64,000 nt of DNA from Costus lasius (lineage: Eukaryota; Streptophyta; Magnoliopsida; Zingiberales; Costaceae), in NCBI GenBank assembly GCA_027563935.2, contig CM050448.1:65357843-65421842 (forward strand), given 5' to 3'. Under the pieces are notes generated by a model. That model saw only the letters and a list, made by a program, of their open reading frames with translations. It made no database searches and was not told the DNA's origin. The translations under genes were made by a program, and so were the position numbers. Shown here one piece after another: positions 1 through 9,407 of the stretch; the first letter of the stretch is position 1; each line of letters starts with the position of its first letter.

Positions 1-791
1 CACATCACTGTCTCCCGATATAAAGGAAAGAGTCTTCCAAGACTACACCCAAACCACAGCACAAGTGTGAATCAACTCACAAGGCATACATGTTTCCTTT
101 GCCACTGGATGTTCTTATTGGACAAGCGTGTCAAGCTTGTAACTGCAATATGATGAGCATGATTAGATCAGATGAACATAGTCACCTGGGTATGGCCATA
201 CTCTTTTCTCAATCATCTCATCCAGGGGGCCCTTTAGAACATCACACTCCAATTAAGGAGACGGCAATCCTATGTCTATCACTAGTGCCCTAACCTGACT
301 CAAGCTCACCATCCAAGATAGTCTATAATCATTATGTTTCAAATGATATTGAACTACCTCAAAACAATGACAATCATCATTTAGAAACACAAGTGATCTC
401 AAGTCAGAGGACATGTCCCACTTGTTGCAATCAAGGATTATTCACATTGTGACAAGCAATTGAATAACCTAGTAGGGTCTGTCCAGTACATCCAATGTAC
501 CCATGAGTCTACATCTTATTCCATGCTCGAAGCATCCTATAAGATTAGAACACATATTAGTCTTAACTATATCAAGGCTGTCTCATGTTCACCAAGATAT
601 CTCGACTAAGGACTTTATAGCATGTCAGCCCAGCTGAACAGCTGTGAGACATTATTCAGAAGTACACTTATTGCAGCAGACAATGTAACAAACTGAATAA
701 CAACCATGCCTTTATAAACATAAGAGTTTATTACATGATACTGATACATTCCCAAGGCCTCAAACATTAGCCTTAAGGGCATACCCCAACA
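1..791 (-). mobile_element. Partial Copia-type LTR (family H), inverted
   Basis: This is the reverse complement of the left part of the complete family H LTR at 38349-40028. Matching blocks run from the left window edge to 791. The LTR begins on the minus strand at 791 with TGTTGGGGTATGCCC, and its other end lies outside the window. It is noncoding; the small open frame at 90-293 only mirrors LTR sequence. The base after the boundary belongs to an Athila-type LTR, so family H probably inserted there, but the matching target duplication is outside the window. Confidence 0.85.
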
Positions 792-1953
792 TTTATCACC
801 AATTGAAAGATCAATTGTTAGAGAGGCGGTTAGGTTTGTCCTACACCGAGAGGCGTCGAGGACATCTCAGACTGTGATATTTAAACCGAAGCTTCGTCTG
901 GAGTAGGAGAGCATGCCCCAGAAGTTTCAGAGCATTTGGAGTCCGATCGAGGGAGAAATCATCAGAATAGTGGTGATAGCACTATTCACAAGCGAAATTA
1001 CGGGTTGTATTTCAATTACAATCCTGTTTTGTAACTTTTCTTCTACTTTTTCGCTTTTTAATCCTCTGAAATTATGGTTTGTTATAATCCTTTCACCATG
1101 AAAGCTTAGATCTTCTTTTGGGACATGGGGTGTAATCCCCTTAGTTTGTTAATGACTAGAAAACATTGATTTTTGTCAAGTTTAATTTTAATATGATAAT
1201 TTTACTTTTGTGATTGATTGTTCTTTAATTCTCTTTAGTTTTATAAATATCAGCATGTTTTAGAGTTTTGCGAAATAGACTGAGAGGTTGATCGTTTGAA
1301 ATTCGAAACCCTAAAAATCATTGAGTTTGGAACTTATCGTAAGAGATTAGGTTTGTTCTTCGAATTCTAATTTTTAGTGAATTTATTGCCATGTTGATAA
1401 TTTGAATCTAGGGTTGAGTTATTGTGTTAGACTTGATTTGATCTTGCACGATAGTGAGGATCGAGTCGTCGGAAAACCATAAGTAAAACATGTGTTGAGT
1501 TTCAGGATGCACGAGAGTGATCCTTGAGATTCCGCTTGAGATGATTGACTTAGAACTCGGATGCACGAGAGTAATCCTTGAGTTCTTTGTTCAATGATTT
1601 ACTTATTTTTAGCATTGGATAGATCTTGCACGAGAGTGAGGATTGGTCCTTTGTATGATTGTCTGCGCGAGAGCGAGATGATCCTTTTATAAAGTAAATT
1701 AGGTCTTTATCATAATAAGATTTGACTGATGACCTTTTATTCTTATCTAGTCATTGAAATTAAGGTGGATGAAACCCTAGTCCCTTGTTTATCTCTCTGA
1801 TCATCTTTTAGCATACTTTTCTGCTTCTTTTACTTGCATCATACTCGATTTGCTTAGCTTGTAAGAATACAATTATTTGGTACTTAACAATAAGGTCTCT
1901 GTGGTTCCATATTTTTATTACTTCGAAGTATCCGTGCACTTGCGGACACAACA
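792..1953 (+). mobile_element. Partial Athila-type LTR, 3' portion
   Basis: The segment aligns by eye with the 3' two thirds of the Athila-type LTRs at 11807-13744 and 54486-56373. Shared blocks include the GAAGCTTCGTCTGGAG region near 890, the block with TTTTGGGACATGGGG near 1117, and the final TCCGTGCACTTGCGGACACAACA-type end at 1953. No PBS follows 1953, so it is a 3' or solo LTR remnant. The left part was removed or displaced by the family H LTR. No gene is present. Confidence 0.8.
1440..1679 (+). other. Array of five GNRA-like hairpins in Athila LTR
   Basis: Five short hairpins lie at 1440-1462, 1505-1523, 1559-1577, 1623-1643 and 1661-1679. Each has an outer stem (for example GGAT/ATCC or ATCTT/AGGAT), one unpaired G, a three-pair inner stem (CAC/GTG or CGC/GCG) and a four-base loop. 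The loop is GAGA in four units and GATA in the first. The third unit has one broken pair (C opposite A). The positions match the hairpins of Ath-1 at 13231-13469. The RNA role is inferred. Confidence 0.6.
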
Positions 1954-2105
1954 GTAGGCCATTGGAGACTACTCATCATCACTCTACTGTCAACGCCATC
2001 ATTGCTAGTAGCTTTTCAGCTAGCATCTGTTCCACCTCTGCTTCTCACCTACATCAGCTCTTTCCATCGGCACCTTCTTCGGACCTCCATAAGCAGGCCA
2101 CTAGA
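1954..2105. other. Unassigned spacer
   Basis: About 150 bases lie between the Athila LTR end and the first sequence alignable to the Gyp-1 3' LTR. I recognise no gene or repeat. It may be the diverged 5' end of the Gyp-1 LTR. Confidence 0.4.
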
Positions 2106-3488
2106 AAAAGTCACAGCCAGACCGAGGAACTTTCTGTGGATTTTGGCACACTTGAAGAAACCGGTGATTTCTAGCGCGCACAAAGTCACGGCCGTGGAAA
2201 ATGCCATGGCCAGACCGCGAAAGTTTCTGTGGATTTTGATACACTTGGGAAAACTAGAGATTTCCGACGCGGGTAAAGTCACAGCCGTGGAAAATGCCGC
2301 GGCCAGATCGTGATTCCCCCTAAAGTTATAGATTAGCCCCATCGACCCCGCTTTGACGTACACAACCCTCCGTACCACATTCACCCATCCTTGGAGGACC
2401 CATGGGAGCCCGACAAAGTGGAGATCCGGTGATCCCAATGCACTTCGCATCCCTCGGACCATTTCGTGGGAGTTATCAGTCCATTGTCAATTCATACCGA
2501 AGTTTTTCAGCCCAAGGGCGTGACAAGCTATCCTCCTGAAGGCCCAACCCCAGATGGGCCTCGCAATCACCTGAGCAACACGGCCCAAGAGCGCGCCACT
2601 TCGATAGTAACCCAACCTGCGACGTCCAAATTCTGTTGCTTCGTCGTAGTGTGATCCGAACGTGTCTAAGCGCCCCGGTCGCCTGCCTACGGAGAGCAGA
2701 GGAATATGCGCCAGCTTCAAGCAATAGTAGGTGGTAGTTTGTTTTCTTTTGTCATTTTGCTACACTTTGACTACTTTATGGATTGCAAGAGTAGGTACTT
2801 GTTAGGATTTTCGTCTCGTACTGCTTTTGTCTTGTTCCCTCCCCTCTTGTTCTATAAAAGATGAGGTTGGGTTATTTCATTCTTTAGTCCTCTTGGTGGG
2901 AGAGTACGCCATGTGAGTTGAGAGTTTCCAGCGCATGTAGAAGTCGAAGTCGGAGCTTCGCCTTCAGAGTCGTGTACGGGTTGAGGTCGGTGCCTCAATT
3001 CCAAAGTTGTTTCGGTTTCCTACGTTCAAAGAAGTAAATCCCACCACTGCTGGTGGGTCAGGTCTGCCTGTCTTTTAACTTTGTTACGTTCTCATTTTCC
3101 CATTTCGATCTCTCTTTCTCCACGGGTATCCGTACGCCGGAGACGTGGACATTCCTTGTTGTTCTTTGGTGTATTTTAGGCACATAGACGTGTGAGCTGT
3201 GCCCTGCGAAACCGCTGTTCCCCATCGCGATGGGCTGAGCTTAAAATCTGCTAAGCGAGCGTGCTAAAGTGCTACGAGGTTAGTGCGTTACATTCTGTAG
3301 TTGCGTGCCATTGTGTTCTTTCGCATTTGTTTTGCCCTGATCAAACTCAACGCTGATTTCATCGTGTTTCTGCTGCATTTCCAGAGCGATTTTCAATTCC
3401 CTCATCTAAAGACCCTCTCCCGTTTTCGCGTGCATTGTGTATACCCTAGAGTACAGCTTTAAAGATCATCCCACCTATAGTAGCTTCA
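2106..3488 (+). mobile_element. Gyp-1 5' LTR (left end truncated or diverged)
   Basis: The block matches 31135-32262 closely along its whole length, and a PBS-like site and a gag start follow. It opens with about two degenerate units of a roughly 95-bp repeat containing GTCACGGCCGTGG-type palindromes. A TATAAAAG box lies at 2853-2860 after a CCCTCCCCTCTTG tract. The end is taken as GTAGCTTCA at 3488, because the 3' copy also stops matching there; an alternative end is CAACA at 3491. The open frames here are short and not convincing. Confidence 0.75.
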
Positions 3489-3495
3489 ACATTTC

Positions 3496-3507
3496 TGGTA
3501 TCAAAGG
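3496..3507 (+). promoter_or_regulatory. Degenerate primer binding site (tRNA-Met), Gyp-1
   Basis: The 12 bases TGGTATCAAAGG follow the LTR end after a short gap. They match the plant initiator-Met PBS TGGTATCAGAGC at all but two positions. The site fits first-strand priming of a Gypsy element and fixes the element orientation as plus. Confidence 0.65.
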
Positions 3508-3623
3508 AGTTGCGCATTCGATTCTTATCGTTCGCACAGTCCAACTCCGTTGCATCGCATATTTCCGCATTGATTTCGCATTTTCAGCATCTTGCACTTA
3601 GTCATTTTCACCCTTGATTGTGC

Positions 3624-4091
3624 ATGGTGACCACAAGGTCGCAACTCATGTCTTCCCAATTCCCCGACACTATCCCGGACACCCAAGAGTCGATCCAACC
3701 TTTGGAAGGGACTAGCACCCCTTTAGACTCCGTAGCCACACTTACTATGCGAGTGGACGCGCTGACTACGTAGCTCGCTTCGTATAAGCAGTCCATGGAT
3801 ACCACCATGCAGCAACTCAAGCTGTCATCGGAGACTATGTTCTAGCAACTTTTGGCTAGTTTCCAAGACCTTACTGATGCCGTTAATGCGTCGGGGCAAA
3901 GGCGCCCGAACTTTAGTCAACCCCCTCAGTCCGCTCGAACTACTCCGACTAGGGAGTTACCGCCGTTAGTCACGCCCGTTCGGTGCCAACCCCTTGTGGA
4001 TGAATCTGGCCGCCATGGGCCCTACGTGGCTCATGGAGGCCCAGGTTATGAGGATGAGTCATACAATGAGGACGATGTTTGGGCCGCATAA
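3624..4091 (+). pseudogene. Gyp-1 gag, N-terminal part (broken)
   Basis: The start is the ATG at 3624, about 115 bases after the PBS, with an MVTTRSQ-like N-terminus typical of plant Gypsy Gag. The frame carries two in-frame TAG codons, near 3768 and 3843, and ends at TAA 4089-4091. A shift to another frame would read on into the TSD of the solo LTR at 4113. Gag is the structural capsid protein of the element. The conserved capsid part resumes after the solo LTR. The copy is clearly dead. Confidence 0.75.
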
Positions 4092-4453
4092 AGGCCCCCA
4101 TCCCAGCCTAGATGATGGAGTCAGAAACACGTTTGGGGATGAGCCACCACCCTTAGAAGACACCTGGGATGACTCCCCAGGTTGGGACAAAGCTTCACTA
4201 GAGATTTCGGCTAAGGAGGAAGTCTGTCGCCCTAAACACGGCCAAGCTGTGACGGTGGACACAGCCGTGACGAGCCCGCCGACCTCCTGCACGCCCGTTC
4301 CTCCAGCCGTGTCTGGCCCAGCAAGACTCAGCCGACCCAGACATGGCTAGGCCGTGACCGAGAACACGGTCGAGCGAGAACGTGAATGCCGACACGGCCC
4401 TCGACACTCCAGTGACACCCGCCGTGATGAGTTCGGCGGAATTCGGCCCCAGC

Positions 4454-4768
4454 GATCACGCCCGTGACCGGAAGCACGGCCAAGCCATGAAGGACTCTGT
4501 GAATTTCAGGCCATCCGAGCATGCCCATGACTGGAAGCACGGCCAGGCCGTGAAGGACTCTGTGGATTTCAGGCCATCCGATCATGCCCGTGACGAGAAG
4601 CACAGCCAGGCCGTGAAGCATTCTGTGGACTTCGGGCGATCTGATCACGCCCGTGACGAAATGCATGACCAGGCCGTGAAGGGTTCTGTGGATTTTGGGC
4701 TATTTGATCACGCCCGTGACGAGAAGCACGACCAGGTCATGAAGGACTCTGCCTACTCCAGACCACCC
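4454..4768 (+). repeat. 63-bp tandem repeat, five units
   Basis: Units start at 4454, 4517, 4580, 4643 and 4706, exactly 63 bases apart, each opening GA(T/G)CA(C/T)GCCC. Each unit carries a GCCCGTGAC half-site and a CACGGCCAGGCCGTGAA-like palindrome. The period is a multiple of three, so an open frame (4382-4831) crosses it as a 21-residue repeat. The position upstream of the TATA box argues for a noncoding U3 repeat. Confidence 0.85.
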
Positions 4769-5276
4769 GTTCACAGCCAGGCCGTGAACGTTGCGATAGT
4801 GAAGATAGGTCCTATTTCGCGTGACGTCTGATGTTCGCAACGATCCTTGCAGCCCCCTGATCAGTATGTGGGCATCGTGAGCCCTTCTTCAACATCGGTG
4901 GACTCCATTTAGCCGGCTCCCATGGTGCCTCTTACCCGAGGATGACCTCAAGTGCCAACGACGGATCGCTACAACAACCGAGTCCTCACTTCGGCCCAAG
5001 AGACCGCCACCAACGTCCAAAACTAGCCCACGATCAGTAAGTTTTGTTGTTTCGTGGTCGCTTGCTCTGAAATGGTCAAGCGCCTCGACCCCGGCCTGGA
5101 CAGTAGCCCAACCTGTGGGAGACGTGCACCCACACCTTCCTGCTGAGTAGTTAGTTGCTTTAAGTTTGTTAGTGGTTGTTGGCGGTCATCTTGACCCTCT
5201 TTTACGTTGTTAGGAGGGTGGTTGGCATTTCAAACTCCCTGATGTGGTTCTCATGTGATCCCTCCCCCTCTTGTTC

Positions 5277-5284
5277 TATAAAAG
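5277..5284 (+). promoter_or_regulatory. TATA box of family J LTR
   Basis: TATAAAAG sits about 90% conserved in context with the Gyp-1 LTR copies (2853-2860, and CATAAAAG near 31881), each after a pyrimidine tract. It probably sets the LTR transcription start about 30 bases downstream. Confidence 0.6.
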
Positions 5285-5471
5285 AGGGTTGAAGGGCTTG
5301 TGTGTTTTTTTAGCTTTGTTGTAGTAGCTGCCTTTCCCTGCGCAAAGGACTAGGTGCAGCAAACTCCGAGGAGCTCGCCTCGGGTTCCCTCGCCTCCTTG
5401 TACTTCTGTGCTCTTTACTGCTTTCAATCAAAACACCTGAAGAACCTGCTGCGGGCTTCGGGTCCTTTGCG

Positions 5472-5523
5472 TTTTCAATTCCGCTTTTCAATTCTGCTTT
5501 TCAATTCTGCTTTTCAATTCCGC
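5472..5523 (+). repeat. 13-bp tandem repeat, four units
   Basis: The unit TTTTCAATTC(C/T)GC is repeated four times without gaps inside the family J solo LTR, downstream of its TATA box. Confidence 0.8.
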
Positions 5524-5835
5524 GTAGTGTCTTGGACGAGCATCGCCTTCCCCGTAGCATCGTAAAGGTTCTGCGCCCGCGTGCATGCAAGGGAAAAGTT
5601 GGTTGTGCTAGAAAGGTGAGTATTTTCCTTAGTAATCAAGCCGTGGTTTTCATCGTGCTGAGTATTGCTCAAGTAAATCAATTCGATTTTCATTGGATTT
5701 TCCCGGATTTCAATCAAACGCACGCTTTCTCATTCCCTCATCTCAAGACCCTCTCCCGTTTTCCGCATCATGGTCGTCCCCTCCTTAGAGTACTGAGATA
5801 AGGAGCCCCTCCCATTCCTCTGTTGCGTCACTAGA

Positions 5836-6240
5836 TTTGAGCGACATGCGAGCTGATGTCGATTTCCATCGTTTTATCCGTGAGACCCCCCCACACTTCG
5901 CGGGTGGCCTTGACCCTGCTAAGTTCCTAGATTAGGTCTACTCGGTGTATACCTACTCTGACTTGAGTGACACCCCTCAACACATGCGAGTTCGCATAGT
6001 CCGCACCTTGCTAGAAGGTCCCACGCGCCTACATTGGTAAAATGTGGAGCGCCAAAACGAACATAATGCTCTCCCTCCCATTACCCGATGGGAGGAGATG
6101 AAGTATCACCTTCACAAGCGATACGTCCCACCCTCATATAGGCAGCATCTCCTTGACCAGTATAGCAGTCAGCAAGGATCTGGCTCCGTTGTAGAGTACT
6201 ATTTGACCTTCGACACATTCACAACTTACATCTAGTGCAA
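5836..6240 (+). pseudogene. Gyp-1 gag, capsid part (broken)
   Basis: Translation shows a Gypsy Retrotrans_gag domain: FAGGLDPAKFLD, LLEGPTRLHW, then PPITRWEEM and RYVPPSYRQHLLDQY. The same motifs occur in the Gyp-2 gag at 61668. In-frame TAG or TAA codons replace Trp or Gln at about 5934 and 6039, and TAG ends it at 6235. The sequence then passes straight into protease, so the rest of gag, including any zinc knuckle, is missing. This is the continuation of the fragment at 3624-4091. Confidence 0.75.
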
Positions 6241-7640
6241 CGGGCACTCATGTAAGATTGTCATTGACGGGGAAAGTAGTTTGAACATGGTCTCCTGGAC
6301 CGCGATCACTCGCTTTGGCTTTCCCCTAGAGCCACACCCCAAGCCCTGCTCGATTGCGTGGGTTGACTCATCGAGCCTCTCGGTTACCCATCGTTGCCAA
6401 GTTCCCATGGTGTTTGGGGACTATCGTGAGAAGGTGTGGTGAGACGTGGTGGCGATGGATGTTTCCCACGTCCTTTTAGGATGCCCCTAGCTCTATTATA
6501 GAGATGTGCTTCACTACGGCCGGTCGAACACATATGTGTTTGACCACGGTGACTAAAAGATCCGTTTGATCCCGACCCCACCCAAGGAACTGCGGGTGTC
6601 CACATCCAAGGGCGTGATCGTTCCCCCCATAGCTGCCCCGCCAGCACCCACTATTGTGTCCCTTATGCGCACGTCCACGCTTATGCGCGAGGACACAGAA
6701 TCCAAGGTCGTCTACGCCTTGATGTTGCATGAGTCCCCGGAGTCCTCCCCTACAGTAGACATGACACCTCCCCCGGAAGTCTCAGCCCTTTTGACTGAGT
6801 TTGCTGATATTAGCCTGGAGGACCTACCCGACGGTCTCCCACCAGAACGGGAGATCCAGCATGCTATTGACCTTGTTCTAGGAGCACCCTTCCCGAATCT
6901 ACCCCACCATCGTTTGAACCCCACCGAGCACGCTGAACTACAGCGTCAAGTGGATGACCTCCTCACTAAGGGATATATCCGTGAGAGTCTAAGTCCCTGC
7001 GCTGTCCCTGCATTGCTCACTCCTAAGAAGGATGGGTCGTGGCGCATGTGCATTGACAGCCACGCCATCAATAGGATCACCATCAAGTATAGGTTCCCTA
7101 TACCTAGACTTGATGATATGATGGACTTAGTTTCTGGGGCATCCTGGTTCTCTAAGCTAGACCTTCGCAGCAGATACCACCAAGTCCGCATCTGCGAAGG
7201 TGATGAATGGGAAACCACATTCAAGACTAAGGATAGACTTTATGAGTGGCTTGTCATGCCATTCGGGTTATCCAACGCCCCGTCCACTTTCATGCGGCTC
7301 ATGAGCCAAGTTCTCATGCCCTACATGGGCAAATTCCTAGTCGTCTATTTTGATGACATCTTGATTTTCAGCCGGACCCCAGAAGAACACCTGGAGCATC
7401 TTCGCTCCATGTTTGACCTCCTGCGCAAGGAGCGCCTCTTCCTTAACACGAAGAAGTGCTCCTTCATGACCAACCGCATCCACTTAGGCTACATTGTGTT
7501 CGACGAGGGTCTTTCTGTTGACCTGGCCGAAGTCGAAGCCATCCGGCATTGGCCCGGACCTCGCACCGTGTCCGAGGTCCGCAGCTTTTTGGGCCTCGCA
7601 GACTTTTACCGCCATTCCATTCGGGGTTTCATTTGGGCTT
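6241..7640 (+). pseudogene. Gyp-1 pol: protease remnant and reverse transcriptase
   Basis: The first 320 bases give a decayed aspartic protease (the motif around CKIVIDGESSLNMVS) with stops. An open frame at 6566-7648 then encodes reverse transcriptase. It has [16 protein letters not shown], the core [48 protein letters not shown] and the catalytic [11 protein letters not shown] (YFDD box). It ends in the thumb region, [12 protein letters not shown]. RNase H is absent: at about 7641 the sequence changes to the truncated LTR of Ath-NA1. Integrase of the same element resumes at 29778. This is Ty3/Gypsy, plausibly the chromovirus group. Confidence 0.85.
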
Positions 7641-9221
7641 TTAAATAAAAGTAAATCATTGACAAAGAACTCAAAGATCACTTTTGTGCATCCAAATTCT
7701 AAGTCAATCATCTCAAGTGAAAACTAAATACTTTCATACTTTAATTTTCATAGGTTCTACTTAAGGTTCTCCAACAATCCGATACTTAATTTCTTACAAT
7801 ATCATCATGCTTATTTCAATAACTCAATCCTAGGTCAAGTTATCAACATGGCAATAAACTTCTAAAATCTAGAAATAAGAACCAACCTAATTTCTTACGA
7901 TGAGTTCCTAAATCATGATTCTAGGGTCCCAAGTTCTCGCAAATCACTTTTCAGTCCATATCACAAAAACTCTAAATCATGCTGATAATATGAAACTAGA
8001 AAGAATTAAAGGCAATCATCACATAAGTAGAATTATCATAGTAAAATTATCCTGACGAAATAAAATTATCTAGTCATTAAGAAGTTAAGGGGATTACACC
8101 CCCCTTGTCCCAAAAAGAGTTTAAGCTAGCATAGTCGAAGAATTACAATAAACCATAGTTTCAAAGGGTAAGAAATTAAAGAGAAAGAGAAAATCTACTA
8201 ACAATACGACTGTAATGAAAATTACAGCCATAATTTCATGTGATGAACAGTAGCGGCGAGACCTCTTTTGTTGATTTCTCCTCCAATCGATCTCCTTTCG
8301 CTCTGAAACTTCTGGGTAGGTTCTCCTCCTCTAGGCGCAGCTTCCCCTCAATTTTCACCACCGGAGATGCATTGTATGCTTCCTAGCGGTGAAACCTAGG
8401 GCGACGATGAAGACTGTGATTTCTCTCTTGAACATTAATGAAAATTAGGGCTTTTCATGTATGTCACCTCCTCTCGATCTGATGAGTCTTCCCTTTTTAC
8501 GGATCTCCAATTGATGGTCTAGAACATCCGCAATCACTCGCGCAAGAATCGGGTTTGAATAAGTCCGGGAAAATCGGCCGCCTGGGTTGTAATTACGGCC
8601 GTTATTTTGGTTACGGCAGTGTCATATTTTCATTATGTGAAGAATCTAGAAAGAAACACGGGCCGTGAAAATAACCACGGCAGTGCCGTGATCGTGCAAA
8701 ATATTCTGTAAGAAAATCTCCTGAAATTACAGCTCATAATTTGGTTTACGGGAGTGCCATAAAAGCTGCAACTCTCTGGCCGGAAATCAACCCAAATTAC
8801 GGCCCGTAATATGGTTTTCGGTGGTGCCGTAAAATCTGGAAAACTTTCTGTACAGAAATTGACCCAAAATACGACAGTGCTCGGAAATTACGGTAGTGCC
8901 ATGGTTTATTCCGTAGATTCAGTAAAACCACGGTACCGTAATTTTGATTACGGCCCTGCCATATTTTTGGTCTAAAGCTCCAATCATCGTGAAATTTGAC
9001 ATGTAATCTTCTCTTGATAATGGAAATTCATCTATGCATCTGAATTGCTTGAAAACGCTTAAAAATAATGCCTTTTTACCTGAAAATAATCAAAAACACA
9101 ATAAGGTGTAAATTCCGCAATATTTGATAAATAAGGTATAAAAATAAATAAAAGAGCATGGATATGACACAAAAAGACCTATAAAATGATGCAAAATATA
9201 CTATGAATTTTTGTGTCATCA
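7641..9221 (-). mobile_element. Ath-NA1 3' LTR (3' end truncated)
   Basis: The minus strand starts at 9221 with TGATGACACAAAAATTC and matches the 5' LTR copy (28521-29777) almost base for base from 7641 to about 8900. The bases beyond 7641 in the other copy (28185-28520) are lost here. It contains a palindrome array at about 8570-8960 and one recognisable GNRA-type hairpin at 7675-7693, whose loop has changed to AAAA on the sense strand. No gene is present. Confidence 0.85.
8570..8960. repeat. TTACGG/CCGTAA palindrome array, Ath-NA1 3' LTR
   Basis: Imperfect inverted pairs such as TTACGGCAGTG and GCCGTAA recur every 30-60 bases with AT-rich spacers. Several copies are decayed by C to T or G to A changes. 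The same array type occurs in every Athila-type LTR of the window. Confidence 0.75.
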
Positions 9222-9235
9222 AATACATAAGGCTC

Positions 9236-9260
9236 AAACTTTGCTTGTCCTCAAGCGAAA
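9236..9260 (-). other. Conserved hairpin upstream of Ath-NA1 3' LTR
   Basis: The minus strand reads GCTTGAGGACAAGC with flanking TTT(C)/AAA, an eight-pair stem with an AGGA loop. It lies about 20 bases before the 3' LTR start. The same hairpin precedes the 3' LTR of Ath-1 (20043-20062) and Ath-NA2 (54448-54467). It sits where a polypurine tract is expected. Confidence 0.6.
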
Positions 9261-9407
9261 TCAAAATTTGATCAAAGGAATAGACTTTCTCATGAAGTAT
9301 AAATTTCTAAAATACAATCTCCAATGAAAAATTTCACCAATTGCTTCATAAAATTTTAAATAAACATATCATCATTTGAATTCAATTTTCCAGATCTACA
9401 AGTTAAT

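Larger units (their letters stand above)
4113..5830 (+). mobile_element. Solo LTR (family J) in Gyp-1 gag, TSD CTAGA
   Basis: The sequence runs from TGATGGAGTC to GTTGCGTCA and is flanked by identical CTAGA copies at 4108-4112 and 5831-5835. Removing it and one CTAGA rejoins gag in one frame across Leu-Asp-Leu-Ser. It is 1718 bp. It has a tandem repeat zone (4454-4768), a TATAAAAG box at 5277-5284 after CCCTCCCCCTCTTG, and a 13-bp repeat at 5472-5523. It is related to the Gyp-1 LTR; both contain AAGACCCTCTCCCGTTTTC near the 3' end. No internal region is present, so it is a solo LTR. Confidence 0.9.

Noticed and set aside
792..1953. 5' LTR of an element starting at 1954
   Set aside because: No tRNA-Asp PBS follows 1953, and the sequence after it leads into a Gypsy LTR.
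4382..4831. 149-codon ORF with 21-residue repeats as a repeat protein gene
   Set aside because: It lies wholly inside a solo LTR with a TSD, upstream of the TATA box. The frame is open only because the 63-bp repeat is a multiple of three.
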